Positions 27,256 through 36,926 of a stretch of 64,000 nt of DNA are shown here, in pieces. Location of the stretch: positions 39,600 to 103,599 of the forward strand of contig JBAYKX010000013.1 of the NCBI GenBank assembly GCA_041664345.1. Reading direction: 5' to 3'. Each line of letters starts with the position of its first letter. Within the stretch, counting starts at the first letter, position 1. Source of the DNA: GWE2-40-63 sp041664345 (lineage in GTDB: Bacteria; Bacteroidota; Bacteroidia; Bacteroidales; SZUA-534). The notes under the pieces are model-generated. The model saw only the letters and a program-made list of their open reading frames with translations, had not been told where the DNA came from and ran no database searches. A program made the position numbers and the translations under genes.

Positions 27256-27349
27256 GCAGTATTTATTTTCAGCATTTAGTAGAATATTAATGCAAAGAGG
27301 GTTATAAATACAGACCCATTTTGTAGATTTGTAGTTTAAAAAGCAAAAT

Positions 27350-27616
27350 ATGGCAAAGATTCGAGACTTAAAAAATGAGGTAAATTACCTTACTTATGAG
27401 ATAATTTCTGATTGCAATGCATTTATTGCACTGCGTTCTGATAAGAAAAATCAGGCAGTTGTTTTAGTTGAAGAAGCGGTAGCGCTTAGAAATAAACTAA
27501 TTGAGAAAATCAATCATCCAAATCAGCCTTCTCCAAATTACTACAAGCAAATACGGAATGAACTCATTAATGGAGCCGATCATATTTTTGAGAAGCTCAG
27601 AAAACTGATTAAATAA
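27350..27616 (+). CDS. Small conserved-looking hypothetical protein
   Basis: This 88-residue, lysine-rich, helical protein has no signal peptide or transmembrane segment. It opens MAKIRDLKNEVNYLTYEIISDC. A -7 box TAGATTTG at 27324-27331 lies 19 bases ahead of the ATG, supporting expression. I recall similar short proteins in Bacteroidota but know no function. Confidence 0.65.
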   Translation: MAKIRDLKNEVNYLTYEIISDCNAFIALRSDKKNQAVVLVEEAVALRNKLIEKINHPNQPSPNYYKQIRNELINGADHIFEKLRKLIK

Positions 27617-27634
27617 ATTTTGGAAGTTTATTAT

Positions 27635-27665
27635 GAAAGGGTGGCTAAATGCTACCTTTTTTATT
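27635..27665 (+). terminator. Probable terminator after the small helical protein
   Basis: An imperfect stem AAAGGGTGGC/GCTACCTTT with loop TAAAT is followed by a T-run. Confidence 0.5.
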
Positions 27666-27764
27666 TTACAAAAGAGTTGTAGGTTATGGGAGAAGTGGGT
27701 AATTTTTAATATTTCTTCTATTTAATAAATCTTGTATCTTTGGGTAAATAAAAAGATTAGAACG

Positions 27765-28061
27765 ATGAATTCATCAAACATATTGAATTATTTGACTTTA
27801 AATAAGGAACGATTGAGTAATGAATATCATCTCACAAAAATTGGACTCTTTGGTTCAATGGCGCGTGGTGATTTTGACGATAATAGTGATATTGATATTA
27901 TTGTAGAATTTGAACCAAATACATCGGATTTATTCACCCTCAAACAAAGGTTAAAGCAGGAAATTCAGGAAAAATTCCAAAGACAAGTTGATATTTGCAG
28001 ACTGAAATATATCAAGCCGATTTTTAGGAATCAAATTCAATCAGATATAATTTATGCATAA
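27765..28061 (+). CDS. mntA: MntA-type nucleotidyltransferase antitoxin
   Basis: The 98-residue protein starts at the ATG at 27765, 23 bases after a TATCTTTG -7 box (27735-27742). It has the minimal nucleotidyltransferase motif GSMARGDFDDNSDIDIIVEF with GSxxR and DxD. In HepT-MntA modules the antitoxin adds AMP groups to a tyrosine of the HEPN toxin and so neutralises it. The stop overlaps the following HEPN gene by 8 bases, the usual coupling. Confidence 0.9.
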   Translation: MNSSNILNYLTLNKERLSNEYHLTKIGLFGSMARGDFDDNSDIDIIVEFEPNTSDLFTLKQRLKQEIQEKFQRQVDICRLKYIKPIFRNQIQSDIIYA

Positions 28062-28401
28062 TACATCACATAAAGATTTTGCTTGTTTGTTGAATATCTT
28101 GGAATCTATTAGCAAAATTAAGACCTACATTAGTCAATATAAAAATGCAGATGAACTTCAAGAGGACACAAAATCATTTGATGCTGTGATGATGAATTTT
28201 GTTGTAATTGGTGAAATGGCAGAAAAATTATCTGAAACTTTTAAATTGTCAACGGAAACAAAAATAGACTGGTATAAAATTATAGGATTTAGAAATATTA
28301 TTGCACATAATTATTTCGGTATTGACGTTGAAGAAGTGTGGCAAATAATTCACAATAGTTTAGTTGGATTGGAAAAAAATATCAAATTATTGACTGAATA
28401 A
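28054..28401 (+). CDS. hepT: HepT-type HEPN ribonuclease toxin (DUF86)
   Basis: This 115-residue all-helical protein carries the HEPN active-site motif RNIIAHNYF (R-x4-H) preceded by a conserved IGEMAEKL helix. HepT toxins cleave RNA; the tyrosine in the motif (AHNY) is the residue AMPylated by MntA. With the upstream gene it forms a complete toxin-antitoxin module. It is placed between housekeeping genes, consistent with insertion as a small accessory island. Confidence 0.9.
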   Translation: MHNTSHKDFACLLNILESISKIKTYISQYKNADELQEDTKSFDAVMMNFVVIGEMAEKLSETFKLSTETKIDWYKIIGFRNIIAHNYFGIDVEEVWQIIHNSLVGLEKNIKLLTE

Positions 28402-28533
28402 TAAACCACAACCTACACCCGTGGTAAGCATAATAATGACAAAAGTGCTATATTTGAACTATGAATAAGAAAAAACGACATGCGGAAATTGTAGTGAGGA
28501 GCTCTGAAACCCTTACTATACTTACCGTCATCG

Positions 28534-29133
28534 CTATAAGTCAAGTTTAAGCTGATTGTCGAGTAATCGAAAGGTTTTACGGTGGTAAGGGGTAATGCCG
28601 TATTCCATTATCGCTACCCGATGATTCACGGTTGGATATCCTTTGTTTTTTTTCCAGTCATACTGTGGATATTCCTCATGAATTTGAGCCATAAAATCGT
28701 CGCGGTATGTTTTAGCTAATATGGAGGCTGCGGCAATTGAAGAATACTTGCCATCGCCTTTTATTATGGTTTGGAAAGGAATTTTGTGGAAGGGTTTAAA
28801 ACGGTTGCCATCAACAATAATATGTTCTGGTTTTAGTTTCAGTTGTTCCAATGCCCGATGCATCGAAAAAATAGAAGCATTTAAAATGTTAACTTGATCA
28901 ATTTCTGGTGCGGAGTAAATGCCAATTGCATAGTCCAGAGCATTTTCCAATATATAGGTTCGCAATTCATACCGGGTTTTTTCATTCAATTGCTTTGAAT
29001 CATTCAACTTGGGATGAAAAAAATCAGGAGGCAAAATTACGGCTGCCGCAAAAACCGGACCTGCCAAACAACCCCGCCCAGCCTCATCGCATCCGGCCTC
29101 AAGTATATTGGCAAGTAAAAAGGGTTGAAGCAT
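28534..29133 (-). CDS. rnhB: Ribonuclease HII
   Basis: The 199-residue protein has the RNase HII motif GCDEAGRGCLAGP with Asp16 and Glu17, IIVDGNRF with the third acidic residue, and KGDGKYSSIAAASILAK. It cuts the RNA strand of RNA-DNA hybrids, including single ribonucleotides in DNA. It lies 3 bases after a glycosyltransferase gene on the same strand and is likely co-transcribed with it. Confidence 0.95.
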   Translation of the reverse strand: MLQPFLLANILEAGCDEAGRGCLAGPVFAAAVILPPDFFHPKLNDSKQLNEKTRYELRTYILENALDYAIGIYSAPEIDQVNILNASIFSMHRALEQLKLKPEHIIVDGNRFKPFHKIPFQTIIKGDGKYSSIAAASILAKTYRDDFMAQIHEEYPQYDWKKNKGYPTVNHRVAIMEYGITPYHRKTFRLLDNQLKLDL

Positions 29134-29136
29134 GGC

Positions 29137-30264
29137 TTACGTTTCTAAGCATTTTTCAATACTGTCCCAAAGCTTCTCTGCTGATACATCCCAACTGAAT
29201 TTAGTCCTTTGGATGCGGCCATTGGCAATTAACTGATTCCGATATTCCTTGTCGGTAGCGAGTTTTTCCATACCCTTGGCAATTGAATTTATACTGTTTG
29301 GATCTACCAAATGACTTGCATTGCCAGCCACTTCGGGCATAGCTGTAATATTGGAGCATATAACCGGAACGTCGCAGTTCATTGCCTCTATTATCGGAAT
29401 TCCAAAACCTTCTAAATGTGAAACCAAAATCAACGCAACTGCACTTCCTAATTGTTTATGAAGCAATTCTGTGTTTTGTCTTCCTAAAAATAGAACATCA
29501 GTCTTTGAATGCATTCTTTCATAAACCTGTTCAATGGATTGGCTGTGCCACATTTTCTCACCCACTATCACTAATTTGTGAGGGAGTTTAGTTTGTTGTT
29601 TAAAATGGTCGAAACCAAGTAACATTCCTTCAATATTTTTCCGTGGATTCAATGATCCAATATAGATAAAGTAAGGAATTCCTTTCGTTGTTTCTTGGAG
29701 GGTTTTTTCAATTTCATCGGGCATTAAAGGCGTATAAATCTCATTACTGCCATTGTATATCACGTCAATTTTTGAGGGTGAAATATTCCATTCATTTACC
29801 ATGTCGGTTTTTGAGTATTCTGAAACTGTAGCTAATCCTGTACATTGAAGCGCTGATTTTTTAAAATAGTAATTAAAATAAGCGCGAACCAACGAGGGAA
29901 ATTGTTTTGGCCGATGCACAAATTCAATATCATGTATCACATTGTAGGTTTTAATGGAAGAATTAATTATTGACCAACCATCAGTAGATACAAAAAGTTC
30001 CGCTTGATATTTCTTTAAGATTCTGGGTATCAAGTATTGAAATCGTAAATACCATAAAATTGGGTGCCGCGAAGGAAGGAATGTTTTTACCGGAATAATA
30101 TTATCAGAGTATATAAATTCTTGATCCCAAGCGCGGTCAAAAATGAATATAAACTCATGTTCAGGGTGCTGTTTAGTTATCCTTTTTAACGTTTCATGGG
30201 TAAAATAACCCAGCCCTTCCAGCCTGTCCTTAAGTAATAATTGGGTATTAACAGCAATTCTCAT
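29137..30264 (-). CDS. Glycosyltransferase family 4 (GT-B)
   Basis: The 375-residue protein opens MRIAVNTQLLL and has the GT-B C-domain elements FIYIGSLNPRKN, and SHLEGFGIPIIEAMNCDVPVICS with the E-x7-E region used for the nucleotide sugar. The likely substrate is a nucleotide-activated sugar added to a surface glycan. It lies divergent from a methyltransferase, flippase and DUF2723 series, suggesting a joint role in polysaccharide or glycoprotein assembly. Confidence 0.88.
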   Translation of the reverse strand: MRIAVNTQLLLKDRLEGLGYFTHETLKRITKQHPEHEFIFIFDRAWDQEFIYSDNIIPVKTFLPSRHPILWYLRFQYLIPRILKKYQAELFVSTDGWSIINSSIKTYNVIHDIEFVHRPKQFPSLVRAYFNYYFKKSALQCTGLATVSEYSKTDMVNEWNISPSKIDVIYNGSNEIYTPLMPDEIEKTLQETTKGIPYFIYIGSLNPRKNIEGMLLGFDHFKQQTKLPHKLVIVGEKMWHSQSIEQVYERMHSKTDVLFLGRQNTELLHKQLGSAVALILVSHLEGFGIPIIEAMNCDVPVICSNITAMPEVAGNASHLVDPNSINSIAKGMEKLATDKEYRNQLIANGRIQRTKFSWDVSAEKLWDSIEKCLET

Positions 30265-30367
30265 TCAGTTTATAAAAAAAGTTGAGCCAAAAATAAAGAA
30301 AATACCCTGATTTATTTAGGTGGAATCAATATATTGGTAATTTTGGGGCGTATTTAATTTTTGAATA

Positions 30368-31120
30368 TTGGAAAAGGATAGGATAGCAAGGGAACGCGAA
30401 TTTCACAATGAGATTTTTAGCCAAAAAACCAGAGAGGTAACCAATAAATTTTACTCCATATTTTATCTTATCGAAGAAAAATATGTAGCAAAATTGACGG
30501 CTAAATGTTCGGGAAAAAAGATATTGGAATATGGATGTGGAGAGGGAAGCTCAGCCTATCTTTTAGCTCAAAATGGTGGAATTGTTACCGGTATTGATAT
30601 TTCGGATTTTGCCATTTTGCAAGCCCAGCAAAAAGCCGATACCATGAAGCTGTCCATTGAGTTCACTAACATGAATGCGGAAGAACTTGCTTTTCCTGAC
30701 AAGTTTTTTGACCTGATTTGCGGCTCTGGAATTATTCATCATTTAGATATTAAAAAAGCTTATAGTGAGATTTCCAGAGTATTAAAAAATGAGGGTAAAG
30801 CTATTTTTATGGAACCTTTAGGGCATAATTTCTTGATAAACTGGTATCGCAAAAAAACACCGTCTCTTCGCACTGAAGATGAGCACCCTTTATTAAAAAG
30901 CGATTTAAAGTTACTGACTGATTATTTTGAACATACCCAGATAAAATTCTTTTTTTTTAGCTCCTTAGTAGCTATTTTTTTCCGTAAAACATTCATTTTT
31001 AAACCAATGCTTCGAACCTTTCATGCATTCGATCGGCTCTTGTTTTGGTTAATGCCATTCCTGCGCTGGCAGGCATGGTTTGTATTGATTGAATTCTCAG
31101 TGCCAAAAAAAGCTCAATAG
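30368..31120 (+). CDS. Class I SAM-dependent methyltransferase
   Basis: The 250-residue protein has SAM-binding motif I (ILEYGCGEGSSAYLL), motif II (GIDISDF) and a GSGIIHHL segment, as in Methyltransf_11-type enzymes; the C-terminus has hydrophobic stretches. The frame opens at a TTG at 30368; no in-frame ATG exists upstream, and a -7 box TAATTTTG (30338-30345) fits a short leader. Its neighbours suggest methylation of a sugar or lipid-linked glycan, but that is inference. Confidence 0.82.
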   Translation: MEKDRIAREREFHNEIFSQKTREVTNKFYSIFYLIEEKYVAKLTAKCSGKKILEYGCGEGSSAYLLAQNGGIVTGIDISDFAILQAQQKADTMKLSIEFTNMNAEELAFPDKFFDLICGSGIIHHLDIKKAYSEISRVLKNEGKAIFMEPLGHNFLINWYRKKTPSLRTEDEHPLLKSDLKLLTDYFEHTQIKFFFFSSLVAIFFRKTFIFKPMLRTFHAFDRLLFWLMPFLRWQAWFVLIEFSVPKKAQ

Positions 31121-31172
31121 CACAAAAAAAACAACATAAAGATTGCTACATTTGGCATTCAAAAATAGTAAG

Positions 31173-32615
31173 TTGAAACGCAAATTTGTAACCAACCTTG
31201 CATTAGTTTTATTCCTGAATTTGCTGATAAAGCCGTTTTGGATTTTAGGAATAGATAGATCCGTCCAAAATGTGGTTGGAGCGGAAGAATATGGATTTTA
31301 CTTTGCGTTGCTTAATTTTTCATTAATTCTCAATATTATACTCGATTTAGGAATTACCAATTTCAACAATCGCAATATTGCCCAGCACAGTCACTTATTA
31401 AACAAATATTTTTCAAATATTATTACCATCCGGCTATTGCTGGGTGTAGCTTATGCCATAATTAGTCTGATATTAGCATGGTTATGGAACTACCAATGGT
31501 GCCAAATTAAACTGTTACTGTTTTTGGTTTTCAATCAATTCCTTGCCTCCTTTATTATGTATCTAAGATCCAATTTGGCAGGGTTGCATCTTTTTAAAAC
31601 CGATAGCATCATATCAGTTTTAGACCGTACCTTGATGATTATCATTTGTAGCCTTTTACTTTGGGGTCATATCTTTGATGAGCCGTTTAAAATAAAATGG
31701 TTTGTTTTTGCGCAAACCGCCGCATACTTAATTACTGCTTTAGTTGCTTTTTTGTTGGTTTTGTGGCGAAGCGGTCGAATTAAGTTCCGTTTTGATAAGC
31801 GTTTCACATTAGCTATTTTAAAAAAGAGTTATCCTTTTGCCATTTTAACCTTGTTAATGGCTTTTTATAATCGTGTTGATTCCGTAATGCTTGAGCGTAT
31901 GCTTGAAGATGGCGACCGACAAGCGGGTATTTATGCACAAGCATTCAGAATATTGGACGCAGCCTCAATGTTTGCACTTTTATTTGCCGGATTATTGCTG
32001 CCTATTTTCTCAAAAATGCTGAAACAAAAAGAAGCCATTGGACAATTAACTCAATTATCATTTATTTTAATTTCGGTTCCAGCAGTTATTGTTTCAATTA
32101 CGTGTGCCTTTTATAGTAATGAAATAATGGAGCTCATGTACCAAAGCCACATTGAATCATCGGCTAATATATTTGCTATTCTTATGATTGGGTCTATTTT
32201 TATTTCAGCAACCTATATTTTTGGAACTTTATTAACAGCAAATGGAAGTTTGCGAGCCCTGAATATAATGGCATTGTCGGGGATGATAATAAATATAGGG
32301 TTGAATTTAATTCTAATTCCCCGTTTTCAAGCCTTGGGCTCAGCCATATCAAGTCTCACCACCCAAAGCATTACTGCAATCATTCAGGTTGTTATAGCAT
32401 TTAAAATATTTAGGTTTCACATAAATTATAAACTTTTAATTTTATTACTGATATTTGCATCCGGGGTAACTTTATTTGGAATAATTTCTAACGATTTGCC
32501 TTACAATTGGATGATAAGTATGATAATAATGGTTGTACTTAGTTTTATTTTGGCTTTCAGCATTGGATTAATAAAAATTAAAGACATGTATCAGATAATT
32601 AAAAACGATAAATAA
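31173..32615 (+). CDS. Wzx-like polysaccharide/oligosaccharide flippase (MOP superfamily)
   Basis: The protein (about 480 residues) has some twelve to fourteen hydrophobic segments and the Wzx/RfbX arrangement, including an early GAEEYGFYFALLNFSL and a FYNRVDSVMLERM loop. Such proteins move lipid-linked saccharides across the cytoplasmic membrane. The start is uncertain: TTG at 31143, 31152 or 31173. A TACATTTG -7 box at 31147-31154 overlaps the first two, so I use 31173. It is 22 to 52 bases after the methyltransferase. Confidence 0.82.
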   Translation: MKRKFVTNLALVLFLNLLIKPFWILGIDRSVQNVVGAEEYGFYFALLNFSLILNIILDLGITNFNNRNIAQHSHLLNKYFSNIITIRLLLGVAYAIISLILAWLWNYQWCQIKLLLFLVFNQFLASFIMYLRSNLAGLHLFKTDSIISVLDRTLMIIICSLLLWGHIFDEPFKIKWFVFAQTAAYLITALVAFLLVLWRSGRIKFRFDKRFTLAILKKSYPFAILTLLMAFYNRVDSVMLERMLEDGDRQAGIYAQAFRILDAASMFALLFAGLLLPIFSKMLKQKEAIGQLTQLSFILISVPAVIVSITCAFYSNEIMELMYQSHIESSANIFAILMIGSIFISATYIFGTLLTANGSLRALNIMALSGMIINIGLNLILIPRFQALGSAISSLTTQSITAIIQVVIAFKIFRFHINYKLLILLLIFASGVTLFGIISNDLPYNWMISMIIMVVLSFILAFSIGLIKIKDMYQIIKNDK

Positions 32616-32655
32616 CGTTAAAACATTTAATCAAAAACCATCCTAATAATTAACT

Positions 32656-35600
32656 ATGAAATATCAAAAACTTAATATCATTTTCGGTTGGATTGCCTTT
32701 GCTATCGCATCGTTTGTGTATATCAGTACCATTGAGCCTACCGCTAGTTTTTGGGACTGTGGCGAATTTATTGCCACCGGATTTAAATTAGAAGTGGGAC
32801 ATCCTCCCGGAGCGCCAGTTTTTATGCTACTTACACGGTTCTTTACACTTTTTGCCGGAGGCGATTTGCAGTTAGTTCCCAAAATGGTGAACATTATGTC
32901 AGCCTTGGCAAGTGCTTTTTCTATTTTGTTTTTGTTTTGGACCATAACTCACCTTGCCAAAAGAATTCTTAAAACAGATGATTTTAATCTGGGACAAACC
33001 ATTGCTATTTTAGGTAGTGGAATGGTGGGTGCATTAGTGTACACTTTTTCCGACACTTTTTGGTTTTCAGCCGTTGAAGGTGAAGTATATGCAACTTCAT
33101 CGCTTATAACAGCCTTTGTTTTTTGGGCTATATTAAAATGGGAAAATATTGCCGATGATAAATACAGCAATCGGTGGATAATCCTTATAGCTTATGTGGT
33201 GGGACTTTCAATTGGTGTCCATCTATTGAATTTGCTGGCTATACCGGCTATGGTCCTTGTATATTATTTCCGTAAATACGAAGTTACTACCAAAGGTGTT
33301 ATCATGTCGTTAGTGCTTTCAGGCATAATACTTGGAACTATAATGTGGGTAATTATTCCTGGAATTGTTAAAATTGCCTTCTTTTTCGATTTAATCTTTG
33401 TTAACGGACTCAGCCTTCCCTTCAATTCAGGGGTGTTGTTTTTTGTGTTTTTACTTTTTGCTGGTTTGGCTTATGGGGTTTATTTCACGCATTCCCGACA
33501 AAAACCCGTTTTAAATACAATCATACTTTCATTTGGAGTAATGATGATTGGTTATGCATCGTATGCAGTTATTGTCATCCGTTCTTATGCAACCCCGCCC
33601 ATTGACCAGAATGATCCTGAAGATGCTTATTCTCTTCTTGGTTATCTGAACCGCGAACAATACGGAGATCGTCCTTTGTTTTTTGGACAATATTATAATA
33701 CCCCCTTAAATTTGAATGACCCTTACAAAGAAAGCGGAAAAACCTGGCGCAAAGGCGACAAAAAGTATGAAGAAGGAAGTCCTAAAATTGAATACAATTA
33801 CAATCAGGATTTGACCATGTTTTTCCCAAGAATGTATAGCTCAAAACCTGAACATATCGAGGATTACAAAAGTTGGGCAAAAATAAAAGGATATAAGGTT
33901 AAAGCTCAAAACAATAGAGGTGAAGCAGAAACATTTATAAAGCCTACTTTTATTGAAAACATGAGGTTTTTCTTCCGTTACCAGATAGGACACATGTACT
34001 GGCGCTATTTTATGTGGAATTACGCCGGTCGTCAAAATGATATTCAAGGCAATGGAGATGCCCTCCGGGGAAATTGGATTTCAGGAATTAAATTTTATGA
34101 CGAAGCACGTCTCGGACCACAAGATAATCTGCCGTCAACTTATGCGAATAATAGAGCTAACAATAAATATTACCTGTTACCCTTTTTGCTTGGTGTTATT
34201 GGTTTGGTTTTTCAGTTAATGAAAGATAAAAAGAACTTTTGGATAGTAACATTCCTGTTTATACTTACTGGTTTGGCTATTGTAGTTTATTTGAATCAAT
34301 ATCCACAGCAACCGCGTGAACGTGATTATGCTTTTGCCGGTTCGTTTTATGCTTTTGCAATTTGGATTGGGTTGGGTGTATTAGCCATTTACGATGGACT
34401 GAAAACATATTTAGGTAATATTCCGGCAGCAGCTGGAGCAACGTTAATTACCATTTTTATTCCGGGTATTATGGCTGCTGAAAATTGGGACGATCACGAT
34501 CGTTCTGATCGGTATATTGCCAGAGACTTTGCCTTTAATTACCTGAATTCCTGTGAAAAAGATGGCGTTATATTTACCAACGGCGATAACGATACCTTTC
34601 CATTATGGTACATTCAAGAGGTGGAAAACGTCCGTACCGATGTCCGGGTTATTTGCCTGCCCTATTTAATTACCGATTGGTACATCGATCAAATGAAATC
34701 GCAATACTACGAATCAGAACCCGTTCCATTCAGCCTCAATAAAGACCAATACATGCTTGGTACTCGTGATCAGGTGCCGGTTTTTGAGCGGGTTACTGAA
34801 GCCGTTGAGTTAAAGCAAGTAATTGAATTTGTGGGAAGTAACGATGAGCGCACCAAGGTGCAAACCAATATGGGAGAGAAAACCGATTATTTTCCAACTA
34901 AAAAATTCAAAATTACCATTGATAAACAAAAAGTGCTCAAAGAAGGAGTGGTAAAGCCCGAAAAAGCCGACCAAATTGTGGATGAGATGCGTTGGAGTAT
35001 TAGCTCCAATTATATCCTTAAAAACGATTTAATGATGCTCGATTTGATGGCCTCTTCAAACTGGGAACGTCCCATTTATTTTGTATCAGTAGGTTCCGGT
35101 AATGAAACCAATATGCGTGACTATTTTCAATTGGAAGGATTTGCTTACCGGATGGTTCCTGTTTATACAAAATTCGATTACCAGTCAACAGGCCGAATTG
35201 AAACCGATATTTTATACGACCACTTAATGAACACATTCCGTTGGGGAAATATGGGTAAACCGAATGTATATCTCGATGAAAATATTCGCCGTACCATTCG
35301 TATTGTTAAAATTAGAAACAATTTTGGACGTTTGGCCAAAGCATTGGTTTCTGAAGGTAAAATGGATTCAGCAAAAGCGGTACTTAATCGTGGATTAGAG
35401 ATTTTACCGATTGAAAAAATGCCTTTGGAATATTTTGATACGCACTTTGTGGAAGCTTTCTTTGAAGCCGGGATGGATGAAAAAGGAGTTGAAATTGTGA
35501 GTAACATGGTGGAAACGGCAAAAAATGATTTGAATTATTATTTAAAACTTGATAAACGTTTCCCAAATGCTGCCGATCAGGACAAGCAATTGTGCTTTGC

Positions 35601-35718
35601 CACAGTGCAATGGTTGAATGAAGTAGCACATCGCTATAAGCAAAAAGAATTGGGCGATTCGGTTTCAAAAACTTTTGAAGAAATGTACTCCATCTACATG
35701 CAAGGAGGAGGCAGGTAA
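32656..35718 (+). CDS. DUF2723 GT-C-like membrane protein
   Basis: The 1020-residue protein opens with the DUF2723 signature: TASFWDCGEFIATGFKLEVG with an early transmembrane segment and acidic residues in the first loop, then GHPPGAPVFMLL. About ten to twelve transmembrane segments occupy the first half, and a soluble, partly TPR-like C-terminus follows (about 850-1010). The family is Bacteroidota-rich and looks like a membrane glycosyltransferase of the protein O-mannosyltransferase fold; an enzymatic role in protein glycosylation is likely but inferred. A terminator follows at 35742-35777. Confidence 0.85.
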   Translation: MKYQKLNIIFGWIAFAIASFVYISTIEPTASFWDCGEFIATGFKLEVGHPPGAPVFMLLTRFFTLFAGGDLQLVPKMVNIMSALASAFSILFLFWTITHLAKRILKTDDFNLGQTIAILGSGMVGALVYTFSDTFWFSAVEGEVYATSSLITAFVFWAILKWENIADDKYSNRWIILIAYVVGLSIGVHLLNLLAIPAMVLVYYFRKYEVTTKGVIMSLVLSGIILGTIMWVIIPGIVKIAFFFDLIFVNGLSLPFNSGVLFFVFLLFAGLAYGVYFTHSRQKPVLNTIILSFGVMMIGYASYAVIVIRSYATPPIDQNDPEDAYSLLGYLNREQYGDRPLFFGQYYNTPLNLNDPYKESGKTWRKGDKKYEEGSPKIEYNYNQDLTMFFPRMYSSKPEHIEDYKSWAKIKGYKVKAQNNRGEAETFIKPTFIENMRFFFRYQIGHMYWRYFMWNYAGRQNDIQGNGDALRGNWISGIKFYDEARLGPQDNLPSTYANNRANNKYYLLPFLLGVIGLVFQLMKDKKNFWIVTFLFILTGLAIVVYLNQYPQQPRERDYAFAGSFYAFAIWIGLGVLAIYDGLKTYLGNIPAAAGATLITIFIPGIMAAENWDDHDRSDRYIARDFAFNYLNSCEKDGVIFTNGDNDTFPLWYIQEVENVRTDVRVICLPYLITDWYIDQMKSQYYESEPVPFSLNKDQYMLGTRDQVPVFERVTEAVELKQVIEFVGSNDERTKVQTNMGEKTDYFPTKKFKITIDKQKVLKEGVVKPEKADQIVDEMRWSISSNYILKNDLMMLDLMASSNWERPIYFVSVGSGNETNMRDYFQLEGFAYRMVPVYTKFDYQSTGRIETDILYDHLMNTFRWGNMGKPNVYLDENIRRTIRIVKIRNNFGRLAKALVSEGKMDSAKAVLNRGLEILPIEKMPLEYFDTHFVEAFFEAGMDEKGVEIVSNMVETAKNDLNYYLKLDKRFPNAADQDKQLCFATVQWLNEVAHRYKQKELGDSVSKTFEEMYSIYMQGGGR

Positions 35719-35741
35719 AAGAAATATTATAGTATTTTGAG

Positions 35742-35777
35742 TGGGCTGAAATAGTTGATATTTCAGCCCATTTTTTA
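35742..35777 (+). terminator. Rho-independent terminator after DUF2723 gene
   Basis: TGGGCTGAAATA (35742-35753) pairs with TATTTCAGCCCA (35759-35770) with loop GTTGA, followed by six T residues. Confidence 0.9.
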
Positions 35778-35857
35778 TTTACCAAATAAAAAATATTCTT
35801 TTGTTTTTGCATTATAGGGCTTATCTTTAGAATTCAAATTACAATTAATTTTGGCAC

Positions 35858-36913
35858 ATGCGTTGGTATTTAATTCCTGTCTCTATCATTTTCCGGTTTA
35901 TTGTTTTTTTAAGGAACAAACTATTCGATTGGGGTTTATTAAAGTCCAAGTCTTATCCTCTCCCAATCATTTCTATTGGAAATATTACCGTTGGGGGCAC
36001 TGGTAAAACGCCACATGCCGAATATCTACTAAATTGGCTGGAACAAAATTATCGGATTGTTTTGTTAAGCCGCGGATACAAGAGAAAAACTAAAGGTTTT
36101 TTCGAGGTACAAACAGAATCATCAGTAGCCCAAGCAGGCGATGAACCATTGCAAATTAAGCAAAAATTTCCTGCTATTCGGGTGGTAGTTGATGAAAAGA
36201 GGGTACATGCCATTGATACCTTGATAAATGACCCTAATCCACCTGAATTAATTGTGCTCGATGATGCGTTTCAACATCGGTATGTTAATCCGGGATTAAA
36301 AATTTTATTGATTGATTATCAACGGCCTATTAATCATGATTATATGCTTCCCGCAGGAAACCTTAGGGAGCCAGCAAGGAATTTGAAAAGAGCCGATATT
36401 ATAATTGTTACCAAGTGTTCTTTGCCGATGCTTCTTTTTGAATTTAAAAAGCTTAGCGAGGAAATGAAGATGACACCAAATCAGGAATTATTTTTTACTT
36501 CAGTTGCTTATGGAGATGTTAAACCAGTATTTGAGAATAATTCAATCCCGGATATTCCATTTTTAACCAATTCCGAAGTTCTGGTTGTAACTGGTATTGC
36601 CAATCCTATACCGTTTTATAATAGGATTGAAGAAATGGGAGCTAAATTGCATACAATGGCTTTTCCTGACCATCATTCATTTACCGAAACGGATTGCCAG
36701 CAGTTGACCGCACTCTTTGAAAAAATACCCGGAAAAATCAATTGTATCATAACTACGGAAAAGGATGCCATGCGAATGCGCAGTGCTGATGTCGCTCCTT
36801 TTTTTAAAAAACTCCCCATTTATTATATACCAATTACTATTAAGTTCTTGAATGAAGGGGAAGAAAAATTTAGAAATAGGATTATGAGGTATTTAAAAGA
36901 GAATATATCTTGA
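35858..36913 (+). CDS. lpxK: Tetraacyldisaccharide 4'-kinase
   Basis: At 351 residues it has the expected length. The P-loop lies in SIGNITVGGTGKTPHAEYLL and a DDAFQHRYVN motif with the catalytic Asp follows, both typical of LpxK. It phosphorylates the 4' position of the lipid A precursor at the inner membrane. An N-terminal hydrophobic helix anchors it. It is convergent with the DUF2807 gene, with only 13 bases between. Confidence 0.94.
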   Translation: MRWYLIPVSIIFRFIVFLRNKLFDWGLLKSKSYPLPIISIGNITVGGTGKTPHAEYLLNWLEQNYRIVLLSRGYKRKTKGFFEVQTESSVAQAGDEPLQIKQKFPAIRVVVDEKRVHAIDTLINDPNPPELIVLDDAFQHRYVNPGLKILLIDYQRPINHDYMLPAGNLREPARNLKRADIIIVTKCSLPMLLFEFKKLSEEMKMTPNQELFFTSVAYGDVKPVFENNSIPDIPFLTNSEVLVVTGIANPIPFYNRIEEMGAKLHTMAFPDHHSFTETDCQQLTALFEKIPGKINCIITTEKDAMRMRSADVAPFFKKLPIYYIPITIKFLNEGEEKFRNRIMRYLKENIS

Positions 36914-36926
36914 GTAAATCAGGACA

